A DNA stretch of 64,000 bases from Verticillium longisporum (Eukaryota > Ascomycota > Sordariomycetes > Glomerellales > Plectosphaerellaceae): the NCBI GenBank assembly GCA_019188255.1, contig JAETXT010000010.1, forward strand, positions 2,232,001 through 2,296,000. The letters are read 5' to 3'. The notes beneath the pieces were generated by a model, which had not been told where the DNA came from, did not search any database, and saw only the letters and a list, made by a program, of their open reading frames with translations. The position numbers and the translations under genes are program-made. This document shows positions 31,938-43,522 of this stretch, in pieces; within the stretch, counting starts at the first letter, position 1, and every line of letters starts with the position of its first letter.

Positions 31938-32304
31938 CCAGATCCACGTCAATCAACCTTTTCTTCTCGACGTTCCCAGAAAACTAGTTTTTGAATCGCC
32001 TTTACTTTTCATGCACATTGTGATGACTTGGAAGAGCACATACCCCCTTCGTTGAAGCAGTCATGGGTCATTCTGCTTTTCATGTGGAAACGCAATCCGA
32101 TTGCCAAACGGTGTCCCTGACTCTTGGAATCGAGTCTGCCTCGAAGTAATGCTACTTTCACATTAAAGTTCTTCCAAAGACTTTCAATGGAGTGACTTCG
32201 ACATTTTTATGGAAGGCAAGTTCGAGTGCTGGATCTGTTGGCAGGAAAGCTGGGGAATCTTGGCTTGAATGCTGTTATGAACACTCGAACCGCTGGATTC
32301 CATC
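31938..32304. other. Intergenic region
   Basis: No gene seen. Confidence 0.5.
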
Positions 32305-32423
32305 ACATACGACCATACCTACTGGAGAACTCGGGATCCCGTCCGCTCTCCCATAGATAAGCCAGTAAGGGTCGGACTAGTAGTTGGGTGGGTGACCACC
32401 AGCGAATCCCTGATGTTGTATGT
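32305..32423 (+). rRNA. 5S ribosomal RNA
   Basis: Starts ACATACGACCATACCTACTG, contains the internal promoter region (GATAAGCCAGTAAGGG, GGACTAGTAGTTGGGTG) and ends GTTGTATGT before a TTTTT-type terminator. Length of about 119 nt is right. Single dispersed 5S genes are the rule in filamentous ascomycetes. A few bases differ from the usual fungal consensus, so this copy could be a variant. Confidence 0.9.
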
Positions 32424-32554
32424 TTTTGCTTGATCTTTTTGCGCTTCTGGACCACGATCTCTCTCTGCCCTTGAATTAGATAGTGGGGAGCAGACCATTC
32501 AACCGCTGGCCCACGGCTAAGTTTGCAGATATGCAGGTGTGATATTAACTTAGA

Positions 32555-33990
32555 TCATATTCTAGCTCGTGAGCTCCTCAAACGCTCCGCAAGCCGGACA
32601 AGCTCTCTTCTCAACAGCTCTGGCAAGCTGTTCTTGGGCAGTGACTCGACCAAGAACAGCCCACCTCTGAGCCTCTTGTAAGATGAGACCCTCGCATCCA
32701 TGAAAACGCTCAGACGTTCCATTGTCTGGCTTCTATCTCTGTTACTCATGGCCGTGGAGAGGGAAACAAAGCCGACTGGGAGTTCTTCCTGCGTAGCCTC
32801 GTCCCTAACGCCACAGACACCGGCATCTGTGACGGATGGATGGGAAAGCAGTATTGCTTCGAGCTCCGCTGGGGCGATCTGATGGCCTTTGTACTTGATG
32901 AGTTCCTTCTTTCGACCGGTAAGCCAGAAATAACCGTCCTGATCGACATGAACAATATCGCCAGTACACATCCATCCACCCCTAAATGCTGCCGCAGTCT
33001 CAGCTACGTTGTTCTTGTACTCCATAAAAACCGACGGCCCTCTAATAAGACACTCTCCATCAACTCCCGCTTGGACATCGTTGTAATTTTCGTCCACTAT
33101 GCGGACCTCCATGCCCGCAGCTGGCTTCCCGACGCTGGCACCCTTTTGACCACCGCGAGTGTTGCGGAGGAGCGTCACGGTTGCCTCGCTCATGCCGTAG
33201 CCGTTGAGCATTGTTGCTTCTGGGCTTAAGATTTGATGGAGTGCCACAACGGTATCGCTGGATAAGTGTGAGCCAGAGCACATGACGGTGTGAACGGCAC
33301 TCGGATCAAGATTCTTGATTTCTGGGTCTTTCGTCATCCTCACAGCCGTCGCAGGCACCAGCCGCAGTATGTTGGCCTTCAGCTCAGCGGCTCTTTGGAG
33401 ATATGGACGGTACTCGAACCGTCTCATCGGTTGCACGTAATTACCGATCCAGGCGGGAGCTAAAACACCGGATACAATGCCATAAAAATATGTGCAAAAG
33501 AGGGGCAGAAAGGCTCGCGGCTAGTCAAGGTGTGGGTGAAGGGGTTTGTTGCACGCACGCTAAGGAGTTGCGCGATAAGGTTGTGGTGGGATAAGACGAC
33601 CGCCTTAGGCTTGCCAGACGTGCCGGAGCTGAAGCACATGCCTGCCGGTATTTTTGTGTTGTCGCCATTCGATATGTCGAACGGGTACAATGGACTAACC
33701 GTAGCGTTGCGAATATCACAAGGATACTGGCTATTCATCAGTGCATCAGTGTAATCCCACCAGTTGGATGCGTGGATGCACTTAGGCTCACCCTGAGGAG
33801 GTCAGGTCCAATGCTTGAAGACCCCCCAATAGCTATGATATTTGGCTCCGAGGACCAATGTAATTCTTTTATCGCAACCTTATCTTTGTTATCTGTCCCG
33901 CATCCTCTGCTATCAATTTGGGTCGGGCAACAGAGAAATAGTGGACGAGTTCATGACTTGTAGCTTGCGGGTTGATGCCTCTGCAGTTTG
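32555..33990 (-). pseudogene. Acyl-CoA ligase (AMP-forming), broken and 5'-truncated
   Basis: Adenylation-domain motifs are clear: A3 SSGTSGKPKAVVLSH, A5 GYGMSEAT, A7 TGDIVHVDQDGYFWLTGRK, and A8-like KYKGHQIAPAELE. Reading from the N-terminal side, INPQATSHELVHYF appears near 33970, then the frame changes at about 33882-33892, again at a CCC run (plus strand 33791-33793) and again at an A5 run (33484-33488). Each is consistent with one missing base. No start codon is visible, and similarity stops near 33990 against an AT-rich block. The usual A10 lysine (GK in a PxxxxGKxxRR motif) is replaced, since the C-terminus reads PKNSLPELLRREL. Either a decaying gene or a functionally altered one further damaged by undercalls. 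With AtuA and SDR it forms a plausible former catabolic trio. Confidence 0.75.
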
Positions 33991-36090
33991 CTTTTAGAGA
34001 TGGCTCAAGAAGATAAGTTTATTTACTTTATTATTCTCGGATCTTTTATAATAAATAATAATAAAGTTAAATTCTAAGAGGAATTCCGCTTATCTAATTT
34101 AATATTTATTAAAATCTTTATTTATTATAAAGTATATAAGATTCTTATAGCAATTTTGTTCCGTGTGGGAAACCCGCCTCCCGCGCCGGTTTCCTTCTCT
34201 GGAAATGACGGTTGCGGGTGGGTCGCTTCATTCCCTACCACACGTCTTCTCCCACCACGTGATTCGCTCTTTTCTCCCGCCCCCCAAGGTACGTATCTTT
34301 TTCTGCCGCGTATAAAATTAACGTCACGTCCTCATGAAAGTCCTAAATCTGGGCTTTCTTGATCTTTTCTGCCACAACCCAGAACAAGGCCCTTTTTGGC
34401 TGTCTCATCACCGTTTCGTTACCGTCTCTGATTTTCTCCGTTATGGTCCTTTCTTTCAGAGCCTTTGCCAGGTTCGTATGATATCTTGGAGACCTTGTAA
34501 GCAACCTCAACTGCCATGGCTTGAGGATACTTGGGCCTGCGCATTGCCTCTGGCTAACGACTCGCAGATCCCCTCCAACGCTCTCTCTCTGCAGCTAGAC
34601 GATCACTCGGACTCACCGCATCGCTCAAGATCCTGGCCCTGTCCTCGGCCACAACACCAGCCATGACAAGGTCGTCTCTCACGTTCATGAGGCGAGACAC
34701 GAACCGGGCCTAATCTGCTGCTCAGCACGAGAATGAGCCCTTTCAGAGACGATGTCACCTTTCAGGCACGAAAATCAAGTATGCCAGGATGTCTCTTGGG
34801 AGAAGGCGCGTGTGACATGGCAGTCGGCATGTCCGGCGATGAAGCCTCATGCTCCAGACACAACCATGGAGCATTGGAGGCCTCATCTCATCCCCACTCA
34901 TCCGATGGGCGCCCTTGACCATCCTCAGCTCCCCTTCTGGACCTTCGGATATCGCTACACCCCTCGGGAGAGTGGTGTCCTAGATTGCAAATACAGCCGA
35001 ACCACCGCCGGGCATGACCGTGTCGACCTGCATCTGGGCGTGACGATCTGCCACCCTCGCAATCAGCCTGCCAGGCTGACTCGTTTTATTGATTTTGGCC
35101 TCAGCTCCGCTGAACCCTCGACATATCCAAGCCAACGAAGATCCTTTGCTGAGCCGGTCTCGGCCTGGCTCGATACGAATTTGGGGACTTACCAGGGTGC
35201 AGGCTTGCTGGTTGCCCCCATGACTGTCTTTTCAGGCAGAAGCATTGCCCATGATTGGCGAGAGAACGAGCAGGCAAGGGCCGGATCGTCCGCCCTTGAC
35301 AGAACTGCAACGCTGGAGGCCTCAATTCTGAACCAAGGCGGCACACCGCTTTACTAATGGCCAGGCAGGCACTCATGAGATCCGAGGCGTGATGCAGCCG
35401 CCGTGACAGGTCGATGATCATTACGCGGCGCCAGTCTGGCCTTGCCTTGAGGTCCCATGGAAATGCCTCAACCAGGTACGTGAGACATTGTCGCAGGAGC
35501 CGGTCGCCCGTATTCCGATGGATCCTAGGCCAGCCACGAGCCACGTCAGCAAGCTGGGGGCAGCTCAGCCGTATGACTCTTCAGCGGCAGCGGTAGACTT
35601 TTGACGGCATGCCCTTGAGGGACTGAGGTGACGACCGAGCAGTTTCGACCGGGATCCTCGTTGGGGACACGACTGGAAGACTGGTTGGTAAGCCTTATCT
35701 TTCCCGGCAATGATCGCGCGATGTCATGGGTTCACGGCAGGACGCTCATAACATCCAACTTGCTCTGGGATTTGTCATCCTTGCCAGTCTTGAGCGTTTT
35801 GAGTGATGCGAAACGCGTCATCATCGATTGGATAACATTCTCTTTCGGGAAAGAGCTCGATTTTGGCGAGGGACGAGGCAATGTCAGTCAGTATTCCCGA
35901 AAGAGGGTGTTCCTTAAAAGGGCATTTCCCCAAGCGGAAAGAAGCAACTCTGCTCAAGTCCTTCATTCAACCCGGACCGTCCTCCTTTACCTCTCGTCTA
36001 AACGGGGCATCTCCGGCAAGATCACTTGTCAAATTCTGCTTGTACACGGCTCGTTCAACCGTCGTTTCTACGATTTTGTCCTCCGTTGCT
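33991..36090. other. AT-rich block (about 34010-34150) and long intergenic region
   Basis: 34010-34150 is almost pure A/T with TTTATT/AATAAT strings and marks the break in the ligase gene, so it may be a relic insertion. After it composition returns to normal. CT-rich stretches near 34330-34480 could be a leader. ORFs at 34752-35357 (+), 35101-35544 (-) and 35628-36158 (+) overlap and have no recognised domain, so none is called. Confidence 0.45.
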
Positions 36091-37319
36091 ATGATGAATC
36101 GGCCATTCCAAAATTACGACCCTTCCACCAAGAGCTTCAGGCCATCCCTATCAAATGAATCCCGGAGCCGAGCATCCAGAGGCAAGAGACCTGATGGGAT
36201 AAGACCCGACTTGGTATTGCAGCCCAGCCCAGAATCAAGCGTGCAGAGTGTCGACTTCTCCGACGATGGGTTTCAACCATCGGAGCAGCTTTCAGCCACT
36301 GCTGGTGTGATCGATCTCACAAGTACCCACATTGTGCCGCCGCCAGAACAGTATAGGAACCCCATGATTCAGAACCACACGGGTGATTTCAGCTGTCAAG
36401 GTTGTCAAGTTCCAAAGCAATTCTAGTGGATGCATATGCTGACCTCGCACAGAGAAACAGAATGACAAGTATGTGGCCGACGACAGATCTACGGAGTTGG
36501 CCCCCCGTCTTTTACCAATGCACCGAAACAACGTGACGAGCTAAGCACGAGCGACGCACAAATATCAAGCTTTACAGTGTCGGGTGACGATGATTGTTTT
36601 CATACCAACGGTGCCCGCCATAGAGTGTCGCCAATTGCGAAGCTGAAGGAGACACATCTTCACATGAGCAACGGAGATCAGTCAGCGGCTCACACTGATT
36701 CTTCTGTGCATGAAGCTGGGCGTCTCGATTCCCAGTCTCTGCCCACCAATACTGGTAAGTCAAACGCTTGGCAGACATGTCCATCTTGCTGACACACACA
36801 GCCCGAAGCAACGTTGCACTTGTAGAAAACAATGCCGGGCATGGTCTTACGGCAACAGGAGACCACGAAGTCACTGTACTAGCTCCTGTTCGCAATGAGA
36901 ATGACGTTTGGGAATCCCCGGTCAAGACTGATGAAGACCAACTCATGGTCGACATGGACAACAATGCCAACGCTCAAACTGGCGAGTCTATTCGAAGGAC
37001 TTCAACCGGATCGGAACGGGGCCGACCTGTTGACGTGGTCGCCAATGGAGAGTGGGAGATCACTGAGTTGATCGGGAAAGAAGTTATACAGGGCAAGGTA
37101 CATTACTTGGTTCGCTGGCAGCCAACTCTTGTGCCAGAGGACGAGATCAATGCCCCTGAACTAATAGGTAGGTTTGAGGCGAAGTTCGGGATGAAGGCAA
37201 GTGTACATACGGGTTCCTCCAGGGTTACAAAGCAGACTCGCCCAACAAAAATGAGGAAGATCGACGACGAGGCGAAAGTTCGTCGTCGTCGGGGACGGCC
37301 TCGTAAAAGTGTGACGTGA
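36091..37319 (+). CDS. Chromodomain protein with C-terminal AT-hook
   Basis: Exons 36091-36400, 36453-36754 and 36802-37319. Introns are 52 bp (GTTGTC...CACAG) and 47 bp (GTAAGT...CACAG), giving about 376 residues. The N-terminal two-thirds is Ser/Asp/Gln-rich and probably disordered. The chromodomain lies near residues 285-335: EWEITELIGKEV, then VHYLVRWQP. It would read methylated histone tails. The C-terminus is strongly basic with an AT-hook core (RRGRPRKS) for DNA binding. Exon 2 changes frame at a run of six C (36501-36506), where seven would unite ELAPP with SFTNAPKQ. The neighbourhood is repeat-rich, so a role in heterochromatin or an origin from a chromodomain retrotransposon are both possible. 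No integrase sequence is attached. The first of two adjacent ATGs was taken as start. Confidence 0.72.
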
Positions 37320-38117
37320 CGGGGGTGTTCGGCAGAGTAGCATGGCAACAGTGAGGAGTCACTGCGCCCTCGACCACTTCATTACGCGATGCGAATGACT
37401 CTCCCTTTCATCATGTTTGTATACTCGCGACTCTGATCTATTAATCGAATATAATCAAGTACTGTGGGAGTGCTTGAGCCTCCGCGCCTTCACGCTTACA
37501 CTCGCAGACGCTTCGTGGTTTCGCCAATGCCCTGGCTACCATCAGTCATTGCTAAACTTACGGATAACGGGAGTGTGGGACCATGTACGGAAGCTCAGTG
37601 GCCACTTAACCGAATCAATCGGGGAGCAGATTGCTTGTAGAGGCCGCCGCCTACACTCGACCACCTATGTGCCCCTAGAATCTCATCGTATCGAAGCGCT
37701 GACTGACCCTGTTGCTCAGTAACATGTATATCACCAGGAGGGGAACGCCAACGACAAGTTTTAATAAGCAGATTCAGAAACTGGTTTGGGGCGAGGATGG
37801 ATTCATCGGTGGAGTCCAGCAGAATGATAGAGCGTACACGCCCGACGAAGATGGCACAGATGAACACTCGGAGTACATTGAAGGTTCGCAATCAGCCGGA
37901 TTGGTGACACGGCGGTGGTGTGGTTCGGCCTTTAGTCGATCGATTAGAGAGCCTGGCGAAAAGTTCAAGAACAGGAGCGCCTCGATGCACTATCCATGTT
38001 TTCCCTTGAGCGATGATGAACAATTCTGCGCCCGACCTGAAGCAGTACCAGTGTCGCAGGACCAAGGAGTTTAGTCAAGGTAGACGTACGTGGCGCGACT
38101 TAAGATAGACGGATACT
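37320..38117. other. Intergenic region
   Basis: No gene supported. A 120-codon ORF at 37712-38074 has no domain or splice support. Confidence 0.45.
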
Positions 38118-38342
38118 TGTCAAATTTGGAGACTCGATGCCGTAGGTATTTTATTCGTGACTTCTGGCCGAATCTTCCAGTAAATTGACCTCTTGATGGA
38201 TGTCACTTGGTTGATGTAACTCTTACAGCTGTTCTGTCCTGTGATGGGTGTCCCCAATCAACCCCGCTCGCTTCACCGCCACCGGCAGAACCAAGAAATA
38301 TTCAATAAATAAGATCTCAGATATTCCCATAGTCGGCTGACA
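38118..38342 (+). mobile_element. Old solo LTR related to the copia element at 50658-56411
   Basis: Aligns by eye with the intact LTR along its length. Shared blocks include CTCGATGCC, TATTCGTGACTTCTGGCCGA, GACCTCTTGATGG, CTTGGTTGAT, CTTCACCGCC and GAAATATTCAATAAA, in the same order, and the ends read TGTC...GACA. Length is also about 225 bp. Many substitutions separate it from the fresh copies, so the insertion is old. No target duplication is visible. Confidence 0.8.
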
Positions 38343-38538
38343 GCATAAGTCTAACAAACTTGATTGGTTTACATGGCGGGTCAGATTGGCAGTTAGTCAA
38401 CTGAGGCTGACAAATCCTACCTTAGGTGTGGCTGTGCTTCGAGTGGCTGGGCGCGAATCAGACCGAAGTGCGACGAAGAGCGTCCGTCGGTCGGACCCGC
38501 CACTTTTCCCTGCCTCAGCTCAGAAAGTCCCATCCGCT

Positions 38539-40951
38539 ATGGACGATCTACTGCATTCAGAGATCATCAAACAAAATCCCATCGCGAGCGGCCTTGATGC
38601 CTTCCGAGCTTCGTTCACTTCTATCTACGGAGGCGCGAGCGCCAGCAGCACTCCGAACGCATTAGAGCAGCTGAGTCGAGAAAGTAACAAAGACGCGTAA
38701 CCTCGTCCAAGAGTGCTATTCTGACTATTATGTAGAGCTACAGGAAATCGTTCTCGCCTTTCTGAGAGTGGCACAGATCCTACCCGCTGCCGAATTGCTA
38801 CCTGCCAGGACGGGTCGTGGTACTCTTCGAAGCGACCTTCTGCGACTTGAACTCGCGCTCCTGTCCGACAACTTTGACTTCAATCCTCTCAAGCCTCTCC
38901 TGCGCTTAGCTCTCGCCGACGAACCTCACGATGCCCTTATATGGAGACAAGTTTACGGCGCCGTGGTTGAATCCACCCCGCCCCCTCGCCCGACAGTGTC
39001 TTCCCTCCAACAAACCCCCTGGCTACGCAACACGAGCAGCTTCGCAAACTCATCCGAGCACCGTAAACATGTCGACAGGGTGCTAAAGGAGGAACTTGGC
39101 CATATGTATGTTGGGCTTCACAATTTCCACGACACATACTTTGGAGGTGTGGTCGAACTGGAAACGGCATCCAGGGCTTTCTTCGAACAGTGCCTTAAGG
39201 GTGGTGGCGAACCACAATTTGAGGATGGTTGGGAGGGGTGGCCCAGAGATGCGAACCAGGATGATGTGCTGAGCTGGTTTGCAGGGTTCAACGAGAAGCT
39301 TGCGGCATTCGCAGATGGCCTCCAGCCGATTTCAACACGCCGATGTGGACGAAGACCCTTGGCAACGCCATACGAGCCGATTGATGGTTCTGTGGGGAGA
39401 CGAAAGATGGACATTGGGTTCATAGCTGATGCTCAAGCCAGGAAGGACTCGAGATGCCATTGGTCCCAAATTCTTGTGCCAGGAGAGCTGAAGAGCAACC
39501 CGTCCGCTGATAAGGCTTCGGAGGCCTGGCTTGATCTTGGGAGGTACGCGAGGGAAGTACTCGCTGCACAGGACACTCGTCGCTTCGTTTTGGGCTTCAC
39601 TATCTGTGGGTCTTTGATGAGGATATGGGCTTTCGACAGGGTTGGCGGCATCGCATCCGAGCAATTCGATATCAACAAAGATGGGTATCGGTTTGTGTTT
39701 ACAGTCCTCGGCTTTCTCTGGATGAGCGAAGAAGAACTTGGGTTTGATCCAACAATACTGACAGCAAATCATGAGCGGTTCATCGAGATCGAGCGGAACG
39801 GTTCCAGGGAGCGGGTCATTATTGATGAAGTAATGCTACGAGCACGGTGCATAGCCGGCAGGGCAACGACTTGCTGGAAGGCCCATCCCGAAGGGCGTCC
39901 AGGGATGCCTCTTGTCATCAAGGATTCGTGGCAGTATCCCGAGCGCGACCAGGAGGGCGACCTGTTGTATGAGGTGACAGATAAAGGCGTTGTCAACGTG
40001 GCCCGGCATTACTACCACGAAACAGTTCAGATTTGCGAGGCGGACGACGACATTCGGAACAATGTTCGACGCGGACTGGACATCACGACAGCGACGAACT
40101 ACCGACCAAAGCGGCTCGTGCTACCGAGCGACGTGCCAACAACGGATGTGCCGCGGAAGGGCCGCGCCAGCACCGGCAGAAAGCGGCCATCTAGCCCAAA
40201 GACTTCCCCTTTACCCCCAAGCAAGCGATCCTACTCCGTATCTCCAACGAAAGCTTCCGGCGGACTGCCAAATCGTGTACATCGGCGTATCATTATCCGA
40301 GATTATGGCAAGCCCATCTACAAGGCGACCTCTCGAGCGGCACTGCTTACCGCCCTGGCGGGCTGTATTGATGGCCACAATGGTTTACGCGAGGCAGGTA
40401 TTCTCCACAGGGATATATCCATCAACAATCTCTTGATCAATGAGGACAAGGACAACCCATCCTGGCCTTCGTTCTTAATTGATCTCGACCTCGCCATCAG
40501 AGCGGAAAGAGGCAGTGCTTCGGGAGCGGACGGAAAAACCGGCACGAGGGCATTCATGGCCATCGGAGCTTTGCTAGGAGAGCAGCATTCCTTCATGCAT
40601 GACCTAGAGTCATTCTTTTGGGTTCTCTTCTGGATTTGCATCCATTATGACATGAATGGCAGGGATGTTGGACCAACTGAGTTTGACAGTTGGAATTATG
40701 AGAATGACGATGGACTGGCGGAGAAGAAGAAGGGCGTGATTGCCGATGAGGAAGATTTTCTCCATAAGGCAGAAAAGAACTTCTCGCCGTACTACCGATC
40801 ATTAATCCCATGGGTCAATCGATTGCGGAGGAGGGTATTTCCTAATGGTAGGAGGTGGAAAAAACAAGAGCCCGAGCTCTATCCCTCGATGAAGAAGATC
40901 CTGAGCGATGCACGGAAGGATCCGGAAGTCCTCATGGACGGATATGTATGA
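38539..40951 (+). CDS. FunK1-type fungal protein kinase
   Basis: Exons 38539-38683 and 38736-40951, a 52-bp intron (GTAACA, branch-like CTGAC, TGTAG), 786 residues. The N-terminal half matches the shape of fungal FunK1 proteins (PF17667 type), a long alpha/beta region with GRYAREVLAAQDTRRFVLGF. A basic Ser/Pro-rich insert (about 490-525) separates it from the kinase C-lobe: LHRDISINNLLI (HRD at about 606-608), LIDLDLA (DLD in place of DFG, 631-633), GTRAFMAIGAL, then HDLESFFWVLFWICIHYD. The family is specific to fungi and expanded in filamentous species. Substrates are unknown. The frame upstream of the ATG is also open, but no earlier ATG is convincing. Confidence 0.88.
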
Positions 40952-41829
40952 CAGGGCCGAGCTGATTCCAAACGCCCATCGAGGCATAGCACCAGTTGCT
41001 ATGCATCTCGTGGCTTCCCCAAACAATCATACCACAAGGCCGTCGCCATGGACCTGCAACATATTCTCTTGGATGATTTCATTTTCGTCTGAATCAAGGT
41101 CATTACTCCTCCACTCGCGCTGACGGATGACTCGTTCAGCTCTTCTTGGAGCTTGGTCTCTGCCCCGGAGCAATTGGTCTCTGCCCCGGAGCAATTGAAG
41201 ATGATCTGGGTTCTGGTGACCAAGTTGTCATTTTCTTGAAAAAAAACAGAAGAAAACCTCGTCGCCGTCCCCAAGACCCAAGCCGTCATGGTCCATGGCT
41301 GTGCTATCCATCCGACCTGGAGGAAATCCATGCAAGGCTTTGACGGAAGCAGACCCTCAAGGGTATCATCATCACTTCTCGCCTGACCGTGGGTTGGGAA
41401 ACGTCGAGGTCTGTGTCTTCCATCGCGGTGCAGCCCAACAGTGCCAATGGAGAAGTTGGGGGGACTGCTTGGTTCGGTTCCTGGTTAAGGTATAAGGGTA
41501 TAAGAATCTGCACTCGTCGACTTGCAAGATGCTGGCGGTGGCTGGAGGTGGATTGAACACAGTCCCTTGGATTGAAGAAGCGTACGTTCAGGGTCAGGTA
41601 GCGGAGCTGAGGTCGACTTCCATCAGCCTCCTCCCGTAAATCGATGCAGCGCGCTTCAGCGCCCGGAAGAAAGCGCCTAGCCAGACAGATTACAAGCCAG
41701 GATTCCACCGCATAAATGTCAGCCAACGAAATTGTGGCTCTCTTGCTCCATCAGAGTCTAGGAAGGTGAACGAACGGGCCGAGTAGCCACCCTTACGTTG
41801 CAAACGAGCGCTCTACAATCCCAAAACGT
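40952..41829. other. Intergenic region with a small tandem duplication
   Basis: Holds the 2 x 21-bp repeat listed next. No gene seen. ORFs on both strands overlap and look random. Confidence 0.45.
41153..41194 (+). repeat. Perfect 21-bp tandem duplication
   Basis: TTGGTCTCTGCCCCGGAGCA plus A is repeated twice head to tail without mismatch, so it is recent. Confidence 0.8.
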
Positions 41830-42520
41830 GCTTCCACACCGACGGCTACGTTCCTGCCGTCCACTCATCTGGCGGAGTCCTCCGGATCATCGTCGACTCC
41901 CTCAGCCTGATAAAGTATGTCCCCGCCGTCTGCTGGTTTTATATTCTCTTATTGTATCAGGCACCTGGTGATGTGTCTGACTTTGACTTCCAACACCTAC
42001 TGGAACCGTGGTATCATATGGTGAACGTCTCCGGGTAGGTGTCGTCGCCCGGTGACGACAGGTGACCCGCCTGAGCCTCGCCGCTTCGCCCTCGAGACAT
42101 TCAGCTACAACATGCTCAAGGCTAAGCCGGCGACTTCCGCCGTGGTCTGCTTCTTGAAAACGACGAAAGGTTGGCAGACAGTTAAGACACCCTCAACAGG
42201 GGCTCTTGTCAGCATCATCGCTAAGAATTTTGGTCGCAACACCCACACAATCAGCTGCCTGTTCGTAACCTAAACTTCGCCTATCTCCTGAATCCTGCCG
42301 CAGGCCCCTTCCACCCCTTGGGAGGGGAGGGGGCGCTCCCTGCCTCTTCGAAGAGGCGCCGCGGCTCTAAGAGCACCAGCGTTACGACGCCTTCTTACGA
42401 GGATCTGGATCAGCAAGCAGCTACCCAGGACAGTCTCCATCTGTCGATTGCGGAAGATGGCACGATGTTCTCTACCAATCTCACGTCTCCATCAACCATA
42501 ACTGACGCTGACGAATCCTG
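41830..42520 (+). pseudogene. Degenerate multi-exon gene, family unknown
   Basis: Coding-like segments in order: FHTDGYVPAVHSSGGVLRI (about 41836-41915); a possible intron GTATGT...TATCAG to 41961; TLTSNTYWNRGIIW ending at an in-frame TGA (about 42022); RRFALETFSYNMLKAKPA to about 42270; a possible 39-bp intron GTAACC...CGCAG; then a Ser/Thr-rich basic stretch (SSKRRRGSKSTSV) to a stop at about 42520. The introns are at the lower size limit and one stop interrupts the frame. I do not recognise the family. Confidence 0.3.
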
Positions 42521-43522
42521 AATCGCTTGAACCCTTCCCCAGGCGCTGACGGTGCATCCCAGCCGCATCTCAGTCGCCACCCCCTTTGATCCGATCTGCA
42601 TGCCGGACGAGTCTGACCAGGTAGGTCCGTAAAGGGAGATGTCGTGGCGCGTCTGGAGTACCAAGTGCCAACCTCGCTACCCCGCTAACATGTTCCCGAC
42701 GTCCTGATGAATCCCGTGTCCCGAACAGGCCTCCAGAGTTGATTCTGCGTGGGGTATGATGTGGTTGATATGCCGACGCAATCATATATGCGGCGAGGCA
42801 AGCCAACCATGTAAGTATAGCCACGGACTCCACCATCAAGGCCTGCTCCTGATGGAATCATGCTGGTTGGTCTGGACCCTCACCAACAGTTCATGGGAGT
42901 GAAGTCTGTCAAAACGAGATCACAAACAACCATGTATGGAACTTTCGCGGATCAAACTAAACAGGGGTACAACCGGAAGGCCAATGCACGAATATCCACT
43001 CCAAGTGCGACTTGCCTTTCTGCGCCTGGCACCCTTGTGCTTGAAGAACGCCTGATCATTTCCCTTGCTGGAGCACGATGGGCAGGGCACGAGACCCAGC
43101 TGGTCCCTCCACCTTTGGCTCGCCTGGCCTGCCAAGACTGAACCTTCGGCGACCTTGCACACGCAGAAGCGCCAGGTATAGTCCGTACAGCAGGCCTGCC
43201 ATGTTTCTTGTAAGTGCAATAGCCCGAATGTCCGGGCCTTCGATTATTCACTAGGCATACGCCACGGGGCATCCATTCTCTTCGCGAAACCATGCTACGA
43301 GCTGGAGGCTGGTCTGACCTATAACCGTGGAGCATGTCTGGCAGAGCAGAATCATCCACTGATTCTGCTGCATTGCCTCTGATCCAAGGCATGTCTAACC
43401 TCGCCGTTGACATTGTGATATTTTAGATGGAACCCAGCCCGCAGCCGGATCTCTCAGACCCTGATGTCCTTGAGAGACTTCTTCAAGATATTAAGGAGGT
43501 TGCCGAACGCGTTCCCGCTGAG
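42521..43522. other. Intergenic region
   Basis: A short coding-like patch (ISVATPFDPICMPDESDQ, about 42562-42620) may be a further exon of the remnant upstream. Otherwise nothing is supported. Confidence 0.4.

Noticed and set aside
34752..35357. Plus-strand 201-codon ORF upstream of the chromodomain gene
   Set aside because: Composition looks random, a 147-codon minus ORF overlaps it, and no family is recognised.
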